A DNA stretch of 64,000 nt from Mycobacterium sp. SVM_VP21 (GTDB lineage: Bacteria > Actinomycetota > Actinomycetes > Mycobacteriales > Mycobacteriaceae): positions 2,480,001-2,544,000 of the forward strand of contig CP101406.1 in the NCBI GenBank assembly GCA_024758765.1, in the 5' to 3' direction. A program made the translations under genes and the position numbers. The notes under the pieces were generated by a model, which saw only the letters and a program-made list of their open reading frames with translations, did not search any database and was not told where the DNA came from. Of this stretch, positions 45,952-55,218 are shown piece after piece (the first letter of the stretch is position 1; each line of letters begins with the position of its first letter).

Positions 45952-46785
45952 CTAGTCCCGGCTATACGCAGCCACCACGGCGTCGGACAGCTCCGGCCAC
46001 CGGCCGGTGACCCAGTCCCCGAAGTCGCGGTCGGTGAGCACCACCAGCGCCCGCTGGATCGCCGGATCAGCCCAGATCAGGGTGCCTGACTGGCCGAAAT
46101 GGCCGAAGGTCCGCGGCGAGTTGTCCGCACCGGTCCAGTGCGGCGTCTTGCCGTCCCGGATCTCGAAGCCCAAGCCCCAGTCGTTCGGCCGCTGCGGCCC
46201 GTAGCCGGGCAACACTCCGTCCAGGCCGGGAAACTGCACGCGGGTGGCCTCGGCATGCAGCTCCGGCGACACCGTGACCGGGGTCAGCAGGTCGTAGGCG
46301 AAAGCGGCCAGGTCCGCGACGGTCGAGGTACCCCCGAATCCAGCCGCCGGCGCTCCCCCGTCCAGGCGGCTGGCCGTCATGCCCAGCGGCTCGAACACCG
46401 CCTCGGTCAGGTAGCGGCCGAATTCGATCCCGGACTCCTGTTGTACGGCTTCGGCCAGCACCGCGAAGCCGTGGTTGGAGTAGACCCGCCGGGTGCCGGG
46501 CTTGGCCAGGATCCGATCGGAGTCCGCCGAGAGTCCGGAGGCGTGCGCGAGCAGATGTCGCACCGTGGCACCCGGCGGCCCGGCCGGGGTGTCGAGTTCG
46601 ACGGCCCCCTCCTCCACCGCGACCTGCACCGCCCGTGCCACCAGGGGCTTGGTCACCGACGCGAGGTAGAACGGTCGAGCGGTATCGCCGTGGGTGGCCA
46701 GCACCCCGTTCGGGCCGATAACGGCGGCGGCCGCATGACCGACCGGCCAGTCGTCGAGGGCGGCGAGAGCGTCAGCGGCGGGCAT
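45952..46785 (-). CDS. Serine beta-lactamase-like hydrolase (class C/esterase family)
   Basis: 277 residues. SxxK in YLASVTKPLVARA (Ser near 43), Tyr motif RRVYSNHGFAVLAEA, and third motif FGHFGQSGTLIW in place of KTG. There is no signal peptide, so it is probably a cytoplasmic esterase or peptidase rather than an antibiotic beta-lactamase. The ATG at 46785 lies 14 bp inside the end of the AraC gene, indicating co-transcription. Confidence 0.88.
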   Translation of the reverse strand: MPAADALAALDDWPVGHAAAAVIGPNGVLATHGDTARPFYLASVTKPLVARAVQVAVEEGAVELDTPAGPPGATVRHLLAHASGLSADSDRILAKPGTRRVYSNHGFAVLAEAVQQESGIEFGRYLTEAVFEPLGMTASRLDGGAPAAGFGGTSTVADLAAFAYDLLTPVTVSPELHAEATRVQFPGLDGVLPGYGPQRPNDWGLGFEIRDGKTPHWTGADNSPRTFGHFGQSGTLIWADPAIQRALVVLTDRDFGDWVTGRWPELSDAVVAAYSRD

Positions 46786-47857
46786 CGCCGGTCAGCCTAA
46801 CCTCGGCGCGGACCGCCTTGCGGTGACTGGTCGCACTGCACCCGAACCAGCGCTGACATGACCGGCTGAGCACGCTCTGCTCGGCGTAGCCGAGTTCGCG
46901 GGTCAGGTGCGCCAGGCTGATGTCGGTGTCACGCAGGTAGCGGTGGGCGGCATCGCGGCGGACGCCGTCGACCAGGGCCGCGAACGTAGTCTCTTCGGCG
47001 GCCAGCCGCCGATGCAGTGTCTTGGGGTGCAGGCCGAGCTGACCTGCGATCAACTCCAGGCTCACGGCGCCGGTGGGCAACAGCTGGCGCGTCATCGCGC
47101 GGACCGAGCCCGCGATGCCCGGCGACTCTGACGTGATGCCGCGCAGGTAATGCACCATCGCCTGATGCGCTTGGTCGTCCCGGTGCAGGGGGCGGTCCAG
47201 ATCGACGGTACGGAAGGTGAACCCGGCGATCGGCTGCGCGAAGTAAGGCCGGCAGCCGAAGTAGGCGAGATAGTCGCGCACCGGGGTGAGCGCCTCGTGC
47301 GGAAGGTGTACCGACAGCGGCGCATAGGGCTCGTCGAACATCATCCGCATGATCCCCAGCGACACCCCGAGCGACAGCTCGGTGGTCTGCGGATGCGGCG
47401 GCGACCGCTCGATGAGCACCTCGAACGCATAGAACGATTCGCCTGGTTCATGCGGCGGTCCCAGCTTCCCCTCTCCTGCGCCGAGCCTCGCTGAACCGCC
47501 GGCACGGCCGCCCGGGATGATGCGCGCCGAGATCGCCGGGCTGTAGGCGGACAAGAACCGCTCCACGATCGAGAATCCGCCGCCGACGGTGGCCGCGGTG
47601 CGTGCAGCCACACCCAGCGGCCCGAAGTTGCCGATGTCTTGGCGTAGGGCCAGGCGGCGCCCGAAATCCGAACAGCCGGTCGCAGTCGCCGCAGATTCAA
47701 CAGCGACGATCACCGCGCGGTACGGCACGAAGATGTCGTGGGCTCCGACGGACCCGTCTGGCACCCCGGCGGCCAGCAGCAATGCCCCTGGATCACCGCC
47801 GAGCTCGGTGACCAGCTCCGGGTATCCCGACAGCGCGGTGCCGCGCACCACCGACAT
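46772..47857 (-). CDS. AraC-family regulator carrying an in-frame repeat insertion
   Basis: 361 residues from ATG 47857 (MSVVRGTALSGYPELVTELG). N-terminal arabinose-binding-like domain of the OruR/ArgR-type mycobacterial group and C-terminal double HTH (LELIAGQLGLHPKTLHRRLA, DTDISLAHLTRELGYAEQSV). Residues around 119-136 (GGSARLGAGEGKLGPPH) are encoded by a copy of the dispersed 51-bp element and look like an insertion into the sensor domain. The start codon overlaps the first of two direct repeats that are probably its own operator. Divergent from the amidohydrolase-mscR operon. Confidence 0.85.
   Translation of the reverse strand: MSVVRGTALSGYPELVTELGGDPGALLLAAGVPDGSVGAHDIFVPYRAVIVAVESAATATGCSDFGRRLALRQDIGNFGPLGVAARTAATVGGGFSIVERFLSAYSPAISARIIPGGRAGGSARLGAGEGKLGPPHEPGESFYAFEVLIERSPPHPQTTELSLGVSLGIMRMMFDEPYAPLSVHLPHEALTPVRDYLAYFGCRPYFAQPIAGFTFRTVDLDRPLHRDDQAHQAMVHYLRGITSESPGIAGSVRAMTRQLLPTGAVSLELIAGQLGLHPKTLHRRLAAEETTFAALVDGVRRDAAHRYLRDTDISLAHLTRELGYAEQSVLSRSCQRWFGCSATSHRKAVRAEVRLTGDARR
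47450..47501 (+). repeat. Dispersed ~51-bp element, copy 3, inside a coding sequence
   Basis: ATGCGGCGGTCCCAGCTT to GCTGAACCGCCG, same inverted ends and interior as the copies at 7877 and 27333. It lies in the AraC gene and is read through in frame on the minus strand, adding about 17 residues. Confidence 0.75.
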
Positions 47858-47893
47858 GTCCGCAAATATCAAAGAAATGTCCGCAGATGTCAA
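47856..47893. promoter_or_regulatory. Direct-repeat operator of AraC type
   Basis: ATGTCCGCAAATATCAA (47856-47872) and ATGTCCGCAGATGTCAA (47877-47893): 15 of 17 bases match, and the starts are 21 bp apart, two helical turns. Tandem half-sites in that register are the classical AraC-family binding arrangement. The first repeat includes the regulator's own start codon; the second is 57 bp upstream of the amidohydrolase. Confidence 0.7.
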
Positions 47894-47949
47894 GACTTCG
47901 GCCGTCTTGCGAGACATGCTGGAACGGCATTCGGCGGAAAGGAATACCC

Positions 47950-49752
47950 GTGAGCTTTGACACCGTGATCCGTGGCGGTCGGTGGTTCGACGGCACCGGG
48001 GCGCCGTCGGCGATCCGCAATATCGGTATCCGCGACGGACACGTCGCCGTCATCTCGGCCGAACCACTCGACGAGGCGGGCTGCGACCGGGTGATCGACG
48101 CGGCCGGCAAATGGGTGATGCCCGGACTGCTCGACATCCACACGCACTACGACGTCGAGATAGTCCTCGCGCCCTCGCTGTCGGAGTCGGTGCGGCACGG
48201 CGTGACGACGGTGCTGGTGGGCTCGTGCTCGCTGTCCACCATCCACGTCGACGGCCAGGATGCCGGCGATCTGTTCGGTCGGGTGGAGGCCATCCCGCGC
48301 CAGTACGTGGTCGACACCATCGATGCGCACAAGACCTGGTCGAGTTGTGAGGACTACATCACCAGCCTCGAGAAGCTACCGCTCGGCCCCAATGTGACGG
48401 CGTTCATCGGGCATTCCGACATGCGCGCCGCGACCATGGGATTGGACCGTGCCACCCGCGCCGACGCTCGACCCACACCGGCCGAGCAGGCCCGGATGGA
48501 ACAGATGCTGGACGAGGCGTTGCAGGCTGGATTCGTCGGAATGTCTTCCCAACAGCTGCTTTTCGACAAGATGGATGGCGACGTCTGCCGCTCGCGCACG
48601 CTGCCGTCGACATACGCCAAGCCCAAGGAGCTGCGCCGCCTCAAGGCGAAGCTGCGCCGCAGCGGACGGATTCTGCAGGCCGGGCCGGACGTCAAGAACC
48701 CGTTAGATGTGGTGTCTCAGCTGGCGCAGGCCCTGGGGATATTCCGCCGGCCGCTCAAAACCACTCTGCTGGCCGCCGCCGACGTCAAGAGCAACCGGTT
48801 GGCGATTCCGGCGATGGTCAAGGCATCGCGCATGTTGACCCGGCTGGGCGCTAATTTCCGCTGGCAGCACCTGCCGGTGCCGTTCGAGGTGTACGCCGAC
48901 GGCATCGACCTGGTGATCTTCGAAGAGTTCGGCTCCGGCGCCGAGGCCCTGCACCTGCGGGAAGCCGTTGAACGTGACGAGCTGATACGCGACGAGTCCT
49001 ACCGACGGCGCTTCCGCAAGGATTACGAAAACAAGTACGGCCCGCGGGTCTGGCACCGCGACTTCTTCGACGCCGAGATCGTCGACTGTCCGGACGCCTC
49101 GGTGATCGGAAAGTCCTTCGGGCAGGTCGGGATCGAGCGTGGCGGCGTGCATCCCGTCGATGCGTTCCTCGACCTTGTGCTGGAACATGGGACCGCGCTG
49201 CGCTGGCACACCACGATCTCCAACGACCGGCCCGAGGTGCTCAAGAAGCTTGCTGCCGAACCGGGCATCCAGATCGGCTTCTCGGACGCGGGCGCGCACC
49301 TGCGCAATATGGCGTTCTACAACATGGGTCTGCGGTTGCTGCGCCACGTCCTCGATGCCCAGCAGGCCGGCCAGCCGTTCCTGTCGGTCGAGCAGGCGGT
49401 GCACCGGCTGACCGGTGAACTTGCCGACTGGTACCGGGTCGACGCCGGTCACTTGCGCGTGGGCGACCGAGCCGATGTCGTGGTCATCGATCCCACCCAC
49501 CTCGACCACACCCTGGACGCCTACGCCGAGGAGCCCTTCGCCCCCTACGGCGGGATGTCACGCATGGTTAACCGCAACGACGAAGCCGTCAACGCCGTGC
49601 TCATCTCCGGCCGCGCGGTGGTGCTCGACGGTCAGCCCACCAGCGTGCTCGGCACGCAGCGCACCGGGAGTTTCCTGCGTGCCGACACGCGCACCCCGGC
49701 GGTCGCCGGGCAAGCCACGGTCTCAGCACCGGGCGCGCAGGCGGCAACATAA
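47950..49752 (+). CDS. N-acyl-D-amino-acid deacylase-family amidohydrolase
   Basis: 600 residues from GTG 47950 with AAAGGAAT upstream. Starts [20 protein letters not shown]; metal ligands HTHYD in [17 protein letters not shown]; further motifs [36 protein letters not shown] and [16 protein letters not shown] (the Asp ligand). C-terminal segment [13 protein letters not shown] closes the beta-sandwich. Long mycobacterial members are annotated as D-aminoacylases, but the substrate is not established. Ten bp upstream of mscR, same operon. Confidence 0.9.
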   Translation: MSFDTVIRGGRWFDGTGAPSAIRNIGIRDGHVAVISAEPLDEAGCDRVIDAAGKWVMPGLLDIHTHYDVEIVLAPSLSESVRHGVTTVLVGSCSLSTIHVDGQDAGDLFGRVEAIPRQYVVDTIDAHKTWSSCEDYITSLEKLPLGPNVTAFIGHSDMRAATMGLDRATRADARPTPAEQARMEQMLDEALQAGFVGMSSQQLLFDKMDGDVCRSRTLPSTYAKPKELRRLKAKLRRSGRILQAGPDVKNPLDVVSQLAQALGIFRRPLKTTLLAAADVKSNRLAIPAMVKASRMLTRLGANFRWQHLPVPFEVYADGIDLVIFEEFGSGAEALHLREAVERDELIRDESYRRRFRKDYENKYGPRVWHRDFFDAEIVDCPDASVIGKSFGQVGIERGGVHPVDAFLDLVLEHGTALRWHTTISNDRPEVLKKLAAEPGIQIGFSDAGAHLRNMAFYNMGLRLLRHVLDAQQAGQPFLSVEQAVHRLTGELADWYRVDAGHLRVGDRADVVVIDPTHLDHTLDAYAEEPFAPYGGMSRMVNRNDEAVNAVLISGRAVVLDGQPTSVLGTQRTGSFLRADTRTPAVAGQATVSAPGAQAAT

Positions 49753-49762
49753 GGTTGACTCC

Positions 49763-50848
49763 ATGAGTCAGACAGTGCGCGGGGTGATCTCCCGTGAAAA
49801 GGGCAAGCCGGTCGAGGTGACCGACATCGTCGTCCCGGAGCCCGGTGCCAACGACGTGGTCGTCGCCATCAGCGCCTGCGGGGTGTGCCACACCGACCTG
49901 ACCTACCGCGACGGCGGTATCAACGACAGCTACCCCTTCCTGCTGGGCCACGAGGCCTCTGGCACGGTCGAGTCGGTGGGATCGGCGGTCACCGCGGTCG
50001 CCCCCGGCGACTTCGTGATCCTGAACTGGCGCGCGGTGTGCGGACAGTGCCGCGCCTGCAAGCGGGGCCGCCCGCACCTGTGCTTCGACACCTTCAACGC
50101 CTCGGTTCCGATGACCCTGACCGACGGCACCGAGCTCACCCCGGCACTGGGCATCGGGGCGTTCGCCGACAAGACGCTGGTTCACGAAGGTCAGTGCACC
50201 AAGGTCGATCCCAGTGCTGATCCCGCGGTGGCCGGTCTGTTGGGCTGCGGCGTGATGGCAGGTCTGGGCGCCGCGATCAACACCGGCGGAGTCACCCGCG
50301 ACGACACCGTCGCGGTGATCGGTTGCGGCGGCGTGGGCGACGCCGCGATCGCCGGAGCGGCCCTGGTCGGTGCCCGGCGCATCATCGCCGTCGACACCGA
50401 CAACACCAAGCTGAACTGGGCCCGTGAATTCGGCGCCACTCACACCATCAACGCCCGCGAGCTCGACCCGGTGGAGACCATCCAGGATCTCACCGACGGT
50501 TTCGGCGCCGACGTGGTGATCGACGCGGTCGGTCGGCCGGAGACCTGGAAGCAGGCCTTCTACGCGCGTGATCTGGCTGGAACCGTTGTGCTGGTGGGGG
50601 TTCCGACTCCGGATATGCAACTGGAGATGCCGCTGATCGACTTCTTCTCCCGCGGCGGTTCGCTGAAGTCCTCGTGGTACGGCGACTGCCTGCCCGAGCG
50701 CGACTTCCCCACCCTGATCAGCCTCTATCTGCAGGGCCGGCTTCCGCTGGACAAGTTCGTCTCCGAACGCATCGGGCTGAACGATGTCGAGAAGGCCTTC
50801 GGACGCATGCACGGCGGCGAGGTGCTGCGGTCGGTCATGGTGCTGTGA
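49763..50848 (+). CDS. mscR: S-nitrosomycothiol reductase / mycothiol-dependent formaldehyde dehydrogenase
   Basis: 361 residues. Zinc alcohol dehydrogenase: catalytic Zn ligands in [16 protein letters not shown] and [12 protein letters not shown], structural Zn Cys in [17 protein letters not shown], Rossmann [20 protein letters not shown] and DTDNTK. Nearly identical in pattern to Rv2259 (MscR), which detoxifies nitrosylated and formaldehyde adducts of mycothiol using NADH. ATG 49763. Translationally coupled to the next gene by a GTGA overlap. Confidence 0.95.
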   Translation: MSQTVRGVISREKGKPVEVTDIVVPEPGANDVVVAISACGVCHTDLTYRDGGINDSYPFLLGHEASGTVESVGSAVTAVAPGDFVILNWRAVCGQCRACKRGRPHLCFDTFNASVPMTLTDGTELTPALGIGAFADKTLVHEGQCTKVDPSADPAVAGLLGCGVMAGLGAAINTGGVTRDDTVAVIGCGGVGDAAIAGAALVGARRIIAVDTDNTKLNWAREFGATHTINARELDPVETIQDLTDGFGADVVIDAVGRPETWKQAFYARDLAGTVVLVGVPTPDMQLEMPLIDFFSRGGSLKSSWYGDCLPERDFPTLISLYLQGRLPLDKFVSERIGLNDVEKAFGRMHGGEVLRSVMVL

Positions 50849-51477
50849 CCTCCAGCAGCCCGATTCAGCGAGTCATCACCCACGGTACTTTCGAACTCGA
50901 CGGCGGCAGTTGGGAAGTGGACAACAACATCTGGATCGTCGGTGACGATTCCGATGTGGTGGTCTTCGACGCCGCCCACGACGCCGCCCCGATCATCGAA
51001 GCCGTCGGCGGCCGCAACGTGGTGGCCGTGGTGTGTACGCATGGGCACAACGACCACATCACGGTGGCCCCGGAGCTGGGCCGAGCACTCGATGCGCCGG
51101 TGCTGCTGCATCCCGGCGACGACATGCTGTGGCAGATGACGCACCCGGACAGCGACTTTCGGGCCGTATCCGATGGTGACACGCTCGCTGTCGGAGGTTT
51201 GGAATTGCGGGCGCTGCACACGCCCGGTCACTCGCCGGGCTCGGTGTGCTGGCATGCGCCGGACCTGGGCGCGGTGTTCAGCGGCGACACTCTGTTCTGC
51301 GGCGGCCCGGGGGCGACTGGCCGCTCGTTCTCGGACTTCCCGACAATCTTGGCGTCGATCTCCGGGCGGCTCGGCGAATTGCCGGCCGACACTGTCGTCT
51401 ACACCGGGCACGGCGACACCACGCGTATCGGTGACGAACTGGTCCACTACGACGAGTGGGTGGCGCGCGGCCGGTGA
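50845..51477 (+). CDS. Metallo-beta-lactamase-fold hydrolase (Rv2260-like)
   Basis: 210 residues from GTG 50845. Zn motif [14 protein letters not shown] (HxHxDH), [31 protein letters not shown] and [14 protein letters not shown]. By fold and genomic pairing with MscR it probably hydrolyses the thioester formed downstream, for example an S-formyl-mycothiol-type product, as glyoxalase II does for glutathione; that is inference. Its stop codon lies inside the first unit of the MIRU-like repeat. Confidence 0.92.
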   Translation: MTSSSPIQRVITHGTFELDGGSWEVDNNIWIVGDDSDVVVFDAAHDAAPIIEAVGGRNVVAVVCTHGHNDHITVAPELGRALDAPVLLHPGDDMLWQMTHPDSDFRAVSDGDTLAVGGLELRALHTPGHSPGSVCWHAPDLGAVFSGDTLFCGGPGATGRSFSDFPTILASISGRLGELPADTVVYTGHGDTTRIGDELVHYDEWVARGR

Positions 51478-51630
51478 CGATGCGCCGCGAGGTACGAGCG
51501 GCGAGGAGGAAGAGGCCCATCCAACCGCGGCCGGTGACGATGCGCCGCGAGGTACGAGCGGCGAGGAGGAAGAGGCCCACCCAACCCCGCCGGTGACGAT
51601 GCGCCGCGAGGTACGAGCGGCGAGGAGGAA
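51469..51630. repeat. MIRU-like tandem repeat, 2.7 units of about 60 bp
   Basis: The unit begins CCGGTGACGATGCGCCGCGA, continues GGTACGAGCGGCGAGGAGGA and ends AGAGGCCCAYCCAACC. Starts are at 51471, 51531 and 51590 (periods 60 and 59 bp); the third is truncated at 51630. TGACGATGC followed by GAGGAGGA is the layout of M. tuberculosis MIRU elements, which also overlap the stop codon of the preceding gene. It fills the space between two convergent genes. Confidence 0.85.
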
Positions 51631-51632
51631 CC

Positions 51633-52349
51633 TCAGTGCCCGCGCAGGATGCGCCGCTTCTCTTCGGCGAACTCCTGCTCGGTCAGCGCTCCCGAATCAC
51701 GCAGCGCCGTTATCGTTTTGAGCTGCTCGATCCGAATTCCTTCGCCCTCGGAAACCAACCGATCGTGGCTCAATTCCCTGCCCGTGCCACCCGTCTCCAC
51801 CGACGGGCGGCGACGCCGGGCCGCCAACAGCCGGCCTGCGATCAGATCCACGAGCCCCAGAACGAAGATCACCGGAAACACCCACAGCAGTGTCGAGTGG
51901 CCGGCGGGCTTGCCGAAGGCCAACCGTGGAGCGATATAGGCGCCGACCTGCCCGTCGGTGACGATCTGGTAATCACCGGCCTCGGCCACGGATATCCGCC
52001 ACAGCCGCCGCCGGCTGTCGTTGTTGACCGTGGTGGTCATCCCGACGCTTTCCTCGAACTCCGGATCGGGCACGCCGTCTGGTGGTGTCACCGTCACGCT
52101 GATGGGTGGGACCGGCAGTCCGCCGCCGGTGGGACTCGAGATGACCCGGGTGTGCAGATTCACCGTCACCTCGCCCGCCGGCAGATGCACCCTGCCTGAG
52201 CCCGGAATCGGCACCTCGCCGTAGGCGTCGTAGCGGTCCAGCACAAAGACGTTGAGAATCAGCGCAACCACGAAGCCGATCACCCCAAGGGTCATCAGGC
52301 CGGCTGCCACCACGATCGGAACGCGTCCGATCGCCCGCTGTGCACCCAC
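51633..52349 (-). CDS. Two-TM membrane protein with C-terminal SHOCT domain
   Basis: 238 residues from GTG 52349. TM1 PIVVAAGLMTLGVIGFVVAL, an exported beta-rich domain (VPIPGSGRVHLPAGEVTVNL, ISVTVTPPDGVPDPEFEE, WRISVAEAGDYQIVTDG), TM2 LLWVFPVIFVLGLVDLIAG, and a short cytoplasmic SHOCT motif LKTITALRDSGALTEQEFAE. SHOCT tails are oligomerisation modules. Function unknown; divergent from the SABATH-like methyltransferase gene. Confidence 0.82.
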   Translation of the reverse strand: MGAQRAIGRVPIVVAAGLMTLGVIGFVVALILNVFVLDRYDAYGEVPIPGSGRVHLPAGEVTVNLHTRVISSPTGGGLPVPPISVTVTPPDGVPDPEFEESVGMTTTVNNDSRRRLWRISVAEAGDYQIVTDGQVGAYIAPRLAFGKPAGHSTLLWVFPVIFVLGLVDLIAGRLLAARRRRPSVETGGTGRELSHDRLVSEGEGIRIEQLKTITALRDSGALTEQEFAEEKRRILRGH

Positions 52350-52432
52350 TTACGGAAGTGTGCCACGGATCGTCGATACGGCTACCGTCAGTGGTGAATA
52401 TCGATGACGGCGTTGCCGGGGTCGGAGGTGCC

Positions 52433-53509
52433 ATGCCAGAGTCGAGCATCGTGGTCCGCCCCGAGTCCGGCGGCGCTCCGTCGAGCCGGTTGCAGGCGGC
52501 CGGACTGGCCCACGCGAGCGGTGTCTTCGAACAGCTCGCGGCGACGGTTCCGCTGCCCCCCGCGCCGCGGCCGATCGTCGTCGCCGACTATGGCGCCGCC
52601 ACCGGCTACAACTCACTGCTTCCGATCGGGGCCGCTATCGCGGCATTCCGACGGCGAACCCGGACCGACCATCCCGTGTTGGTTGTCCATACCGACCTGC
52701 CCGACAACGACTTCACCGCACTGTTCACCACGCTGGCTGACGATCCCGACAGCTATGCCCGCAAGGACACCGCCAGCTTCCCCTCGGCGATAGGCCGGTC
52801 GTTCTACAGCCAGATCCTGCCCTCGCAGAGCGTCAACCTGGGCTGGACGTCCTGGTCGACCATGTGGCTGCGCCGGCCCGCCGGGGAGCTGCCCGAGTTC
52901 GCCGACCACGTCCATGTCGAGCACAGCGACGACGACGCCGCGCGGCACGTCTACACCCGCCAGGCCGCCCAGGATTGGCACGACTTCGTGGCGTTCCGCG
53001 GCCGGGAATTGAGCCCGGGCGGCAAGCTGCTGGTGCTGACCGCCGCCGTCGACGCCGCCGGCCGATCGGGCTACCAGCCGCTGCTCGACGCGATCGTCGC
53101 GGTTCTCGGCGAGCAGGTGCGCGACGGCGCACTGACTCGTGATGAGGTGGCCCGCATGACGATTCCGGTGCTCGGCCGCAGTGAGAAGGAACTTCGTGCG
53201 CCGTTCGCCCCCGCGGGGCGGTTCGAGTCGCTGACCATCGAGCGGCTGGAGGTTTTCGACGCCGAGGACCGGTTCTGGGACCGATACCTGCACGACGGCG
53301 ATGCGGTCGCGCTCGGCACCCATTGGGCCGCCTTCGTCAGCGCCGTCGTCTTCCCCACGCTGGCCTCCGCATTGGCCGGTGGCACCGACGACCCGCGCGC
53401 AGCCGACTTCGTGCGTCACCTCGAAGCCGGCGTCGCCGCCCGGCTCGCGAGCAACCCCCAGCAGGTGCAGATTCCGCTGGCGCTGATCGTTCTCGCCAAG
53501 CAACGCTAG
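52433..53509 (+). CDS. SABATH-like SAM-dependent carboxyl methyltransferase
   Basis: 358 residues (ATG 52433 with GGAGGT nearby; GTG 52394 is possible). Motif I variant VVADYGAATGYNSLLPIGAA, then VLVVHTDLPDNDFTALFTTL and GRSFYSQILPSQSVNLGWTS WSTMWL, the pattern of the plant salicylate/jasmonate methyltransferase (SABATH) family, and LSPGGKLLVLTAAVD. It would methylate a small-molecule carboxylate; substrate unknown. Its TAG overlaps the stop of the convergent Hsp70-like gene at a shared CTAG. Confidence 0.85.
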   Translation: MPESSIVVRPESGGAPSSRLQAAGLAHASGVFEQLAATVPLPPAPRPIVVADYGAATGYNSLLPIGAAIAAFRRRTRTDHPVLVVHTDLPDNDFTALFTTLADDPDSYARKDTASFPSAIGRSFYSQILPSQSVNLGWTSWSTMWLRRPAGELPEFADHVHVEHSDDDAARHVYTRQAAQDWHDFVAFRGRELSPGGKLLVLTAAVDAAGRSGYQPLLDAIVAVLGEQVRDGALTRDEVARMTIPVLGRSEKELRAPFAPAGRFESLTIERLEVFDAEDRFWDRYLHDGDAVALGTHWAAFVSAVVFPTLASALAGGTDDPRAADFVRHLEAGVAARLASNPQQVQIPLALIVLAKQR

Positions 53510-55035
53510 GGGCTGACGGGACTCTCAGTGGATTCCGGCGTCGAGCTCTCGGGAATCTCGGGCAGGCTCGGCGAAATGGGTTCCGGGCTGGGCGCGAACG
53601 CCGGGGGCAGCTCGAACGTCGAGGACGGTGCGGTGGTGGCTGTCGTCGACGACACTGGCGTCAGCTCGCTCGGGCCCGGTCCGGTGTCGGCGGCATGCCG
53701 CAGCACCAGCACAGCAACCGTGCCCAGCAACATCGCGACCAGCGCAGCCAAGATCACCACCGGGACCGGCCGCCGATACCACTCCACGCCGACCTGGCCG
53801 CCGATCTCCTCGGGTTCCGGTGCGGCGGGCTGGCGCGGCGCAGCGGGTGCCGGGCGCGGCGGCGGTGGTGTCACCAACGGCTGCAGCCCCTCATCCGGGA
53901 TGCTGTCGGGCACCGGTGGCGGAACGTGCTCCGGCGGCGGCGCCGACTCCGGGAACTGCAACGGCGGCGCCACCGGCGGCGGTGCCTTCTTCGGGACGGC
54001 CACCACATTGCCGGCAACGCTCAGCGCGGCGCCGATGGCCGCCGTCAACTGTGGTCGTGGCGAGCTGATTACGGCGACCCCAAAGCGTTGCGACAGACCG
54101 GTCGTGACCGTCGGCATGTTCGCCCCGCCGCCGACCGACACGATGGCCGACAGCGCATCGGGAACAATCTCGTTGCCGTCCAAAGTGTTCTGCAACACGG
54201 TGTAAAGGCCCTCAAGCGGCTGACGCAAGGCCTCGTCGAGTTCTACCCGGGTCAGCCATACGCCGCCGTGGAATCCCGCGAGTTCGGCCACCGTCTCAGA
54301 CGACAGCTGCTCCTTGGCATCACGGCACTGGCTGCGCAGCCGGGTCAGCGACCCCACTGTCGGAGGCCCGTCGCCGTTGCCACCCAGATCGGCAACCACG
54401 TGATCCAGCAGCGCCTGGTCGATCACATCGCCGGAAAAGACCGCGCTGCGCCGGGTGGCACTGATCGGTTCGAAACCGCGCTCCGCGTCGACAAGAGTGA
54501 CGTTGGTTCCGCTCCCCCCGAAGTCACACACCGCAATGATCCCGTGATCGGGTAGGCCCGGATTCGCTTGCAGCGCAGTCAAAGCTGCCGTCGTGTCAGA
54601 GATCAGCGACACCGGATGCTGCGCCCACTCCGAAACCCGCCCCAGCGCGGTGCGCAGCGCGCCGACGGCGTCACGCGACCAGTGCGCGGGATAGGTGACC
54701 GCTACCGCCGGCGGAATCGGACGTCCCTCGGTCACCGCGTACGCCAAGGCATGCAACCCATCTGCAAGCAGTTGCTCGGGACGGTGGGTCGATCCGTCGC
54801 TCGCCACCACCGGCCTGCCGCCGCCGACGCGATCCACGAAATCGGTGACTACGAGGCCACGGTCGTGCAGTTCAGAACTCACTGCGGAGTTCTCCGAGGG
54901 CATGCCGATTTGGGATGGCCGATCCCGGAACAGCGTCAGCACGGGCCGACGGGTGATCGCGCGATCGGCGGTGACCGCCGCCAATGTGGTTGCCCCGACG
55001 GACATCCCCAACGCGGGGCCTGTCTCTTGCGCCAT
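53506..55035 (-). CDS. Membrane-anchored Hsp70-like protein with Pro-rich linkers (Rv2264c-like)
   Basis: 509 residues. Residues 1-330 form a divergent actin/Hsp70 ATPase fold: GMSVGATTLAAVTADRAITR, AVAVTYPAHWSRDAVGALRT, VCDFGGSGTNVTLVDAERGF (phosphate 2) and IVSVGGGANMPTVTTGL. Then a Pro-rich stretch (PPPVAPPLQFPESAPPPEHV), one TM helix (VPVVILAALVAMLLGTVAVL) at about 425-445 and a Ser/Thr/Pro extracytoplasmic tail. No peptide-binding domain, so it is not a chaperone in the DnaK sense. Similar proline-rich proteins occur at this position in M. tuberculosis. Confidence 0.85.
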   Translation of the reverse strand: MAQETGPALGMSVGATTLAAVTADRAITRRPVLTLFRDRPSQIGMPSENSAVSSELHDRGLVVTDFVDRVGGGRPVVASDGSTHRPEQLLADGLHALAYAVTEGRPIPPAVAVTYPAHWSRDAVGALRTALGRVSEWAQHPVSLISDTTAALTALQANPGLPDHGIIAVCDFGGSGTNVTLVDAERGFEPISATRRSAVFSGDVIDQALLDHVVADLGGNGDGPPTVGSLTRLRSQCRDAKEQLSSETVAELAGFHGGVWLTRVELDEALRQPLEGLYTVLQNTLDGNEIVPDALSAIVSVGGGANMPTVTTGLSQRFGVAVISSPRPQLTAAIGAALSVAGNVVAVPKKAPPPVAPPLQFPESAPPPEHVPPPVPDSIPDEGLQPLVTPPPPRPAPAAPRQPAAPEPEEIGGQVGVEWYRRPVPVVILAALVAMLLGTVAVLVLRHAADTGPGPSELTPVSSTTATTAPSSTFELPPAFAPSPEPISPSLPEIPESSTPESTESPVSP

Positions 55036-55218
55036 GCTGTCCCATCCACGGTGTCATCCGGCGGTCAGAGCACACCGGTCTACGTAATTTTACCGACGAA
55101 TGTCCGATATACCTCGCATTGCAGCGCCGTTGGTGCGCCGGAGAAGTCACGCCGAGGACTGCCGCAGACGTCTGGTATCTGATCGCATGCGAGCGCCGAG
55201 CCACGGTGCATCCCGCCC

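Noticed and set aside
45952..46785. Antibiotic-resistance beta-lactamase
   Set aside because: SxxK and YSN are present but there is no export signal and no KTG triad; a housekeeping esterase or peptidase is more likely.
51469..51630. CRISPR array
   Set aside because: Units are direct tandem copies without unique spacers, only three of them, and no cas genes are in the window.
51173..51721. Frame reading through the tandem repeat with [18 protein letters not shown] repeats
   Set aside because: It is out of frame with the MBL gene whose stop lies in the repeat, has no ribosome site, and the repeat is better explained as a MIRU-like element.
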